From NCBI GenBank assembly GCA_014860225.1, contig JACZKE010000046.1, positions 62,001-126,000 on the forward strand: a DNA stretch of 64,000 nt, written 5' to 3'. How positions within the stretch are numbered: position 1 is the stretch's first letter; each line of letters opens with the position of its first letter. The notes under the pieces are model-generated. The model made no database searches and was not told where the DNA came from. It worked only from the letters and a program-made list of their open reading frames with translations. This document shows, in pieces, positions 58,515 to 64,000 of the stretch. This DNA comes from Desulfuromonadales bacterium (GTDB lineage: Bacteria; Desulfobacterota; Desulfuromonadia; Desulfuromonadales; BM103). The position numbers were made by a program, and so were the translations under genes.

Positions 58515-58985
58515 TTACCAGCGATAATGCGCGAAGGCTTTGTTAGCTTCGGCCATACGGTGAGTATCTTCACGCTTCTTGACTGCAGCGCCACGGTTAC
58601 CTGATGCATCCAAAAATTCTGACGCAAGGCGTTCCTGCATGGTCTTTTCGCCGCGACCGCGCGCATAGCTGACAATCCAGCGTATAGCCAATGCATTGCG
58701 ACGCTCTGACCGAACTTCAACCGGGACCTGGTAGGTGGAACCGCCAACGCGGCGGGACTTAACCTCAACAACCGGACGAACGTTCTCTATGGCTTTCTTA
58801 AACACATCTACCGGCTCATCGCCAGTACGCTCCTTAATGAGATCAAAGGCACCGTATACAATATTTTCAGCGGTACTCTTTTTCCCACCAAGCATCAATG
58901 CGTTGATGAACTTGGCCACCAATCGGTCGTGGAATTTTGGATCAGGCAGGATAACCCGCTTGGCTACTTCTCTTCTTCTCGGCAT
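58515..58985 (-). CDS. rpsG: 30S ribosomal protein S7
   Basis: S7 nucleates the small-subunit head. The 156-residue protein has [20 protein letters not shown] and [20 protein letters not shown], with the C-terminal [17 protein letters not shown]. In E. coli S7 represses the str operon. It lies 23 bp after rpsL and 18 bp before fusA. Confidence 0.99.
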   Translation of the reverse strand: MPRRREVAKRVILPDPKFHDRLVAKFINALMLGGKKSTAENIVYGAFDLIKERTGDEPVDVFKKAIENVRPVVEVKSRRVGGSTYQVPVEVRSERRNALAIRWIVSYARGRGEKTMQERLASEFLDASGNRGAAVKKREDTHRMAEANKAFAHYRW

Positions 58986-59008
58986 AACGTCCTCTTCGTA
59001 TTTCTCTA

Positions 59009-59380
59009 TTACTTGGGCCGCTTGGCACCGTACTTGGAACGCGACTTCTTACGGTCTTTAACAGCAGCCAGGTCAAGTGTCCCACGAACGATCGTGTAGC
59101 GAACACCCGGAAGGTCCTTAACTCGTCCACCACGAACCAGGACCACAGAGTGCTCCTGCAGGTTATGGCCGACACCAGGGATATAAGAGGTAATTACCAT
59201 CCCGTTGGTCAAACGAACACGAGCGACCTTGCGAAGCGCCGAGTTAGGCTTCTTCGGGGTCGTGGTGTACACACGAGTACAAACACCACGTTTTTGGGGA
59301 TTACCCCTCAGCGCAGGCGTTGTTGACTTTACTTGTTTTTTTTCGCGACCTATACGGATCAACTGATTGATCGTCGGCAT
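59009..59380 (-). CDS. rpsL: 30S ribosomal protein S12
   Basis: S12 sits at the decoding centre and determines streptomycin response. The 123-residue protein has [39 protein letters not shown] and [21 protein letters not shown] use the ATG at 59380 (GGGAG upstream). The wild-type-like Lys residues at both classical streptomycin sites are present. First gene after the strong promoter at 59455-59483. Confidence 0.98.
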   Translation of the reverse strand: MPTINQLIRIGREKKQVKSTTPALRGNPQKRGVCTRVYTTTPKKPNSALRKVARVRLTNGMVITSYIPGVGHNLQEHSVVLVRGGRVKDLPGVRYTIVRGTLDLAAVKDRKKSRSKYGAKRPK

Positions 59381-59428
59381 CGAATCACTCCCGATTTTTT
59401 TTGCGTATTCATGACGTTGAAAGAACAG

Positions 59429-59448
59429 GTTTTCCCTCAGGGGAAAAC
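59429..59448 (-). promoter_or_regulatory. Stem-loop at the predicted 5' end of the rpsL mRNA
   Basis: GTTTTCCC (59429-59436) and GGGAAAAC (59441-59448) form a perfect 8-bp stem with a 4-nt loop. The hairpin starts at or within 1-2 nt of the predicted transcription start. Such 5' hairpins often protect mRNA from RppH/RNase E; the role here is inferred. Confidence 0.5.
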
Positions 59449-59454
59449 TCGCAG

Positions 59455-59483
59455 AATTTATCAAAACGAGCGCACCCTGTCAA
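59455..59483 (-). promoter_or_regulatory. Sigma-70 promoter of rpsL-rpsG-fusA-tuf and downstream
   Basis: Consensus TTGACA (59483-59478) and TAAATT (59460-59455) with a 17-bp spacer lie between rpoC and rpsL. It probably drives most transcription of the ribosomal supercluster; no comparable promoter or terminator was noticed between later blocks. Confidence 0.85.
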
Positions 59484-59528
59484 GCATTTAAAAATCAAAC
59501 ATGTCTTTTTTACAACCATTCTGAAAAA

Positions 59529-62500
59529 CTATTCTAAATCGATATCTTCGCTCTCTTCGGCTGGGACATTGACCAAAATTTCGGCAAGTTCCTCATCAAA
59601 GCTATCGTCATCTTCATCGATCTCTTCAATCTCCGGCAAACGCTCTTCCGGATCCTCGATCAAAAGGTTCGCACTGCGATACTTGGAAACGCCAGTACCG
59701 GCTGGAATCAAGCGACCCATGATAACGTTTTCCTTCAAGCCGCGCAGACAATCGACCTTACCTTCAATCGACGCCTGAGTGAGCACCTTGGTGGTCTCCT
59801 GGAAAGACGCAGCCGAGATGAAGGATTCGGTCGACAGTGAAGCCTTGGTGATGCCGAGCATGAGAGGCTCACCGACCGCAGGGCTGCCGCCCTCGGCAAG
59901 AACCTTCTGGTTCTCTTCGTCAAACTGCCAGCGTTCGACTGAGTCATCGGCCAGGAAGCGGGTGTTGCCAACCTCCTTGATTTTGACACGTCGCAGCATC
60001 TGGCGAACGATAACCTCAATGTGCTTATCGTTAATCTTGACGCCCTGTAAACGATAGACTTCCTGAACCTCATCGACCAGATACTTGGCCAATTCTTTCT
60101 CACCAAGTACGCGCAGGATATCATGTGGATTACTTGACCCATCCATGAGCGACTCACCGGCACGGACAAAGTCGCCTTCGTGAACGCTGATGTGTTTTCC
60201 TTTCGGGATCAGGTATTCTTTGGGCTCACCGATCTCCGGTGTAACCACCACCTTGCGTTTACCTTTGGAGTCCTTGCCGAATGCAACCACACCATCAATC
60301 TCGGTAATGACTGCGAACTCTTTAGGTTTACGGGCTTCGAAGAGTTCGGCAACACGCGGCAAACCACCGGTGATGTCCTTGGTTTTGGTGGTTTCACGCG
60401 GAATCTTGGCGAGAATGTCACCTGAGCTGACCATCGTATCTTCATGGACCAGAATGTTGGCACCGACCGGCATCATGCAGCGCTGGGCAGTCTTGTTGTG
60501 TTCATCTTTGACTGAGACACGCGGCCTCTTGTCAGCGGACTTGGATTCGATGATGACTTTACGGGACAGGCCGGTAACATCGTCGACCTGCTCCTCTACG
60601 GTCAGACCTTCGACCAGGTCACCGAAACGAATTTTACCGGAAGCTTCAGCAAGAATAGGCATGGTGAAGGGGTCCCATTCTGCAAGGACCAATCCCTTGG
60701 TGACAGCTTCTCCTTCGCCGACCATCAGACGAGCTCCGTAGACGACGCCATAACGCTCGCGTTCACGACCGGTCTCGTCGACTACCGCAACTTCAGCATT
60801 GCGGTTCATAACGACTCGAGAGCCCTCGGAGTTCTTGGCGGTAGTCAGGTTAATGAACTTGAGTGAACCTTCCGAGCGGGCCTCGAGAGCAGTTTGCTCC
60901 GCCTGGCGTGAAGCAGTTCCGCCGATGTGGAAGGTTCTCATGGTGAGCTGGGTTCCCGGCTCGCCGATCGACTGGGCTGCGATAACGCCAACCGCCTCGC
61001 CAAGATTGACGACATGTCCGCGAGCCAGGTCGCGGCCGTAGCAGGAAGCGCAAATACCCCGTCGGCTCTGGCATGTCAGTACCGAACGAATCTTAACTTT
61101 TTCGATGCCGGCTTCTTCAATTTTCAACACCAGGGCTTCGTCAATCTCCTGGTTGTCCTCAACAAGGACTTCGTCCGTGACCGGGTCGACAATATCTTCC
61201 AGGGCCTTCCGACCGAGGATTCGATCACCCAACGGCTCGATAACTTCGCCACCCTCGATCAGAGAGCTGATATTGATACCGTCCAGGGTACCGCAATCCT
61301 CTTCCATAATGATTGCATCTTGAGCGACATCGACCAGACGTCTGGTAAGATAACCTGAGTTGGCAGTCTTAAGCGCTGTATCAGCTAGACCTTTACGGGC
61401 ACCGTGAGTCGAGATAAAGTACTGCAGCACCGTGAGACCTTCACGGAAGTTAGCCGTAATCGGTGTCTCAATAATCGAGCCGTCCGGTTTGGCCATCAGA
61501 CCACGCATACCGGCCAGTTGGCGAATCTGCTGGTGGCTGCCTCGGGCACCGGAATCGGCCATCATGTGAATCGGATTGAATGAAGGAACCTTGACCTGCT
61601 CACCGTCAGGTGAGGTGATCGTCTCAACAGCCAGCTTGGAAAGCATCGTCTGGGCAATATCCTCGGTGCATTTGGCCCAGATGTCGATGACCTTGTTATA
61701 TCGCTCGCCGTCAGTAATCAGACCTTCGGTGTATTGTTCCTGAATCTCCTTGACCTCTTCAACAGACGCCGAGATAAAGGCTTCCTTGGACTCCGGGATA
61801 ACCATGTTGTCGAGGCAGATAGAGATACCTGCTATAGTGGAGAAACGGAACCCGGTTTCCTTGATCTTGTCAGCCAGGATAACTGTTTCTTTGTTGCCGG
61901 CAAAACGGAAGCAGACATCGATCAGTTCGCCAACATGCTTCTTGTTCATAACCAGGTTGACATAGGAGAAGGGTATGGATTCAGGTATGACCTCGCGCAA
62001 GAGAATACGACCGACTGTCGTTTCAATAATTTCCTCATCCTGGCCAGCAGCAGGCACCATGCGAACCTTGATTTTAGCCTGGAGATCAGCCTCACCTGAA
62101 TCATAGGCCATGCGAACTTCTTCAGGAGAAGAGAAAATACCATTTTCACCTTTGGCAAAGATCCTCTCGCGGGTCATGTAGTAGAGACCCAGGACCATAT
62201 CCTGTGACGGTACGATAATCGGTTTGCCATTGGCCGGCGACAGGATGTTGTTGGTAGACATCATCAGGACGCGGGTTTCAATCTGGCTCTCGACCGAAAG
62301 AGGCAAATGAACGGCCATCTGGTCACCGTCAAAGTCAGCGTTGAACGCTGCACAGACCAATGGGTGCAGTTGGATTGCCTTGCCTTCGATGAGAATGGGT
62401 TCAAAAGCCTGAATACCGAGGCGGTGCAGAGTAGGTGCCCGATTCAGCATCACCGGATGTTCCTTGATAACCTCCTCAAGGACGTCCCAAACTTCCGGAC

Positions 62501-63713
62501 GCTCACGCTCGACCAGTTTTTTTGCACTCTTGATCGTGGTACAAAAGCCTCGCTCTTCAAGCTTATTGTAGATAAACGGCTTAAACAGCTCAAGTGCCAT
62601 TTTTTTCGGCAGACCGCACTGATGCAGTCTCAATTCGGGACCAACCACGATGACTGAACGACCAGAATAGTCGACACGTTTACCGAGCAGATTCTGACGG
62701 AAACGACCGCCCTTGCCCTTGAGCATGTCGGAGAGCGACTTGAGTGGCCGCTTGTTTGGTCCGGTGATAGCCCGGCCGCGACGTCCATTGTCGAACAGGG
62801 CGTCTACCGATTCCTGCAACATACGTTTTTCGTTGCGGATAATCACCTCTGGTGCCCGCAGTTCCATCAGACGTTTGAGACGATTGTTGCGGTTGATCAC
62901 CCGGCGGTACAAATCATTAAGGTCAGACGTGGCGAAGCGTCCACCATCGAGCGGCACCAGGGGGCGCAACTCAGGCGGCAGTACCGGGATGGTTTCCAAG
63001 ATCATCCATTCCGGGCGATTACCGCTATTGATGAAAGCATCTGCAACCTTAAGGCGCTTGGCAACTTTCTTGCGTTTAGCCTCACTGGTCGCATCAATCA
63101 TCTCGACACGCAAAGTCGTTGTCAGTTCTTCCAGGTCAATGGCTGACAGCAGTTCGCGAACCGCCTCTGCACCCATGCCGACAGTGAACTGACCGGCATG
63201 TTCCTCCATCAGTTCACGATATTTTTCTTCAGAAAAAATCTGTCCGGTTTCAAGGTCGCTCTCGCCTTTATCCAGAACGATATAGGCCTCGAAATAAAGA
63301 ATCCGCTCGAGTTCTTTGAGGGTCATGTCAAGCAGAGTGGCAATCCTGCTGGGCAGCGACTTGAGGAACCAGATATGGGCCACCGGGCAAGCCAGATCGA
63401 TGTGACCCAGGCGTTCACGACGGACCTTGCTTGGAATAACTTCGACACCGCATTTTTCGCAAACAATTCCACGGTGTTTCATGCGCTTGTACTTGCCGCA
63501 ATTGCACTCGTAGTCTTTTGTTGGACCAAATATTTTGGCGCAGAAAAGACCATCACGTTCCGGCTTGAAAGTCCGGTAATTGATTGTTTCAGGCTTCTTA
63601 ACCTCGCCAAAAGACCGTTCTCGAATCTTTTCCGGAGAAGAGATTGAGAGACGAATAGCGTTAAAATTCAAAGGGTCTTTCGGTCGCTCAAAAAGGCTGT
63701 AAATATCTTCCAA
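59529..63713 (-). CDS. rpoC: RNA polymerase beta' subunit
   Basis: The 1394-residue beta' subunit holds the catalytic Mg loop [16 protein letters not shown]. The N-terminal zinc site is [20 protein letters not shown] (about residues 70-90); the second zinc site is [19 protein letters not shown]. The bridge helix and trigger loop region follow [16 protein letters not shown]. The C-terminal tail is strongly acidic ([16 protein letters not shown]). The start is TTG at 63713 with AAAAGGAGG upstream, 40 bp after rpoB. Confidence 0.99.
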   Translation of the reverse strand: MEDIYSLFERPKDPLNFNAIRLSISSPEKIRERSFGEVKKPETINYRTFKPERDGLFCAKIFGPTKDYECNCGKYKRMKHRGIVCEKCGVEVIPSKVRRERLGHIDLACPVAHIWFLKSLPSRIATLLDMTLKELERILYFEAYIVLDKGESDLETGQIFSEEKYRELMEEHAGQFTVGMGAEAVRELLSAIDLEELTTTLRVEMIDATSEAKRKKVAKRLKVADAFINSGNRPEWMILETIPVLPPELRPLVPLDGGRFATSDLNDLYRRVINRNNRLKRLMELRAPEVIIRNEKRMLQESVDALFDNGRRGRAITGPNKRPLKSLSDMLKGKGGRFRQNLLGKRVDYSGRSVIVVGPELRLHQCGLPKKMALELFKPFIYNKLEERGFCTTIKSAKKLVERERPEVWDVLEEVIKEHPVMLNRAPTLHRLGIQAFEPILIEGKAIQLHPLVCAAFNADFDGDQMAVHLPLSVESQIETRVLMMSTNNILSPANGKPIIVPSQDMVLGLYYMTRERIFAKGENGIFSSPEEVRMAYDSGEADLQAKIKVRMVPAAGQDEEIIETTVGRILLREVIPESIPFSYVNLVMNKKHVGELIDVCFRFAGNKETVILADKIKETGFRFSTIAGISICLDNMVIPESKEAFISASVEEVKEIQEQYTEGLITDGERYNKVIDIWAKCTEDIAQTMLSKLAVETITSPDGEQVKVPSFNPIHMMADSGARGSHQQIRQLAGMRGLMAKPDGSIIETPITANFREGLTVLQYFISTHGARKGLADTALKTANSGYLTRRLVDVAQDAIIMEEDCGTLDGINISSLIEGGEVIEPLGDRILGRKALEDIVDPVTDEVLVEDNQEIDEALVLKIEEAGIEKVKIRSVLTCQSRRGICASCYGRDLARGHVVNLGEAVGVIAAQSIGEPGTQLTMRTFHIGGTASRQAEQTALEARSEGSLKFINLTTAKNSEGSRVVMNRNAEVAVVDETGRERERYGVVYGARLMVGEGEAVTKGLVLAEWDPFTMPILAEASGKIRFGDLVEGLTVEEQVDDVTGLSRKVIIESKSADKRPRVSVKDEHNKTAQRCMMPVGANILVHEDTMVSSGDILAKIPRETTKTKDITGGLPRVAELFEARKPKEFAVITEIDGVVAFGKDSKGKRKVVVTPEIGEPKEYLIPKGKHISVHEGDFVRAGESLMDGSSNPHDILRVLGEKELAKYLVDEVQEVYRLQGVKINDKHIEVIVRQMLRRVKIKEVGNTRFLADDSVERWQFDEENQKVLAEGGSPAVGEPLMLGITKASLSTESFISAASFQETTKVLTQASIEGKVDCLRGLKENVIMGRLIPAGTGVSKYRSANLLIEDPEERLPEIEEIDEDDDSFDEELAEILVNVPAEESEDIDLE

Positions 63714-63753
63714 GACGCATCCTCCTTTTCAGGATGGGGGGTTCGCTGCAGTA

Positions 63754-64000
<247 letters not shown>

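Overview
The window is a stretch of bacterial chromosome that is almost entirely housekeeping. Gene content and order suggest a Gram-negative anaerobe of the Desulfuromonadales type (Geobacter/Desulfuromonas/Pelobacter relatives, formerly Deltaproteobacteria). The clues are citramalate synthase for isoleucine, a TAXI-type TRAP transporter behind a sigma-54 promoter, LptD (so an outer membrane), a CdaA-CdaR-GlmM diadenylate cyclase block, a trp operon with both trpB types, and a continuous str-S10-spc-alpha ribosomal supercluster. Genus assignment is inference; no 16S rRNA lies in the window.

Layout. (1) 1-433: the 5' part of ispE, minus strand. (2) 434-4919: a plus-strand TRAP operon (sigma-54 promoter, TAXI binding protein, large fused permease, universal stress protein). 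(3) 4934-6130: a lone E2-type acyltransferase domain and a 51-residue zinc-ribbon gene that is easily missed. (4) 6296-20539: a long minus-strand run of tilS, ftsH, folP, cdaA, cdaR, glmM, pdxJ, acpS, nnr, a CBS protein and tsaE, then lysC (own promoter), cimA and an SLBB/helix-hairpin-helix protein. (5) 20601-23440: two Met tRNA genes (elongator and initiator), a SPOR protein, argS and a small Cys-rich protein. (6) 23527-24571: ftsB and a small secreted ComEA-like protein. (7) 24594-39500: lptD, folC, accD, and trpE-G-D-C-B2-F-B-(DEAD helicase, uracil-DNA glycosylase)-A. (8) 39624-40067: an FKBP/SlyD-like isomerase on plus, insulated by a bidirectional terminator. (9) 40153-64000: the ribosomal supercluster from rpoB (partial) and rpoC through rpsL, rpsG, fusA, tuf and the S10, spc and alpha blocks to rplQ, all minus strand.

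How the genes work together. The TRAP operon takes up an unknown, probably carboxylate, substrate. The ftsH-glmM region joins membrane proteolysis, folate, c-di-AMP and cell-wall precursor synthesis. The trp region contains the full pathway from chorismate to tryptophan. The last third makes ribosomes, RNA polymerase, translation factors and the secretion channel.

I did not find a convincing undescribed multi-gene system. The best second looks are the sigma-54 control region, the unannotated zinc-ribbon gene, an initiator tRNA with a U1:U72 mismatch, a Cys-rich insert in EF-Tu, a palindrome in the ftsH promoter spacer, the trpB1/trpB2 pair with two nucleic-acid enzymes inside the trp cluster, and heavy use of TTG/GTG starts in essential genes.
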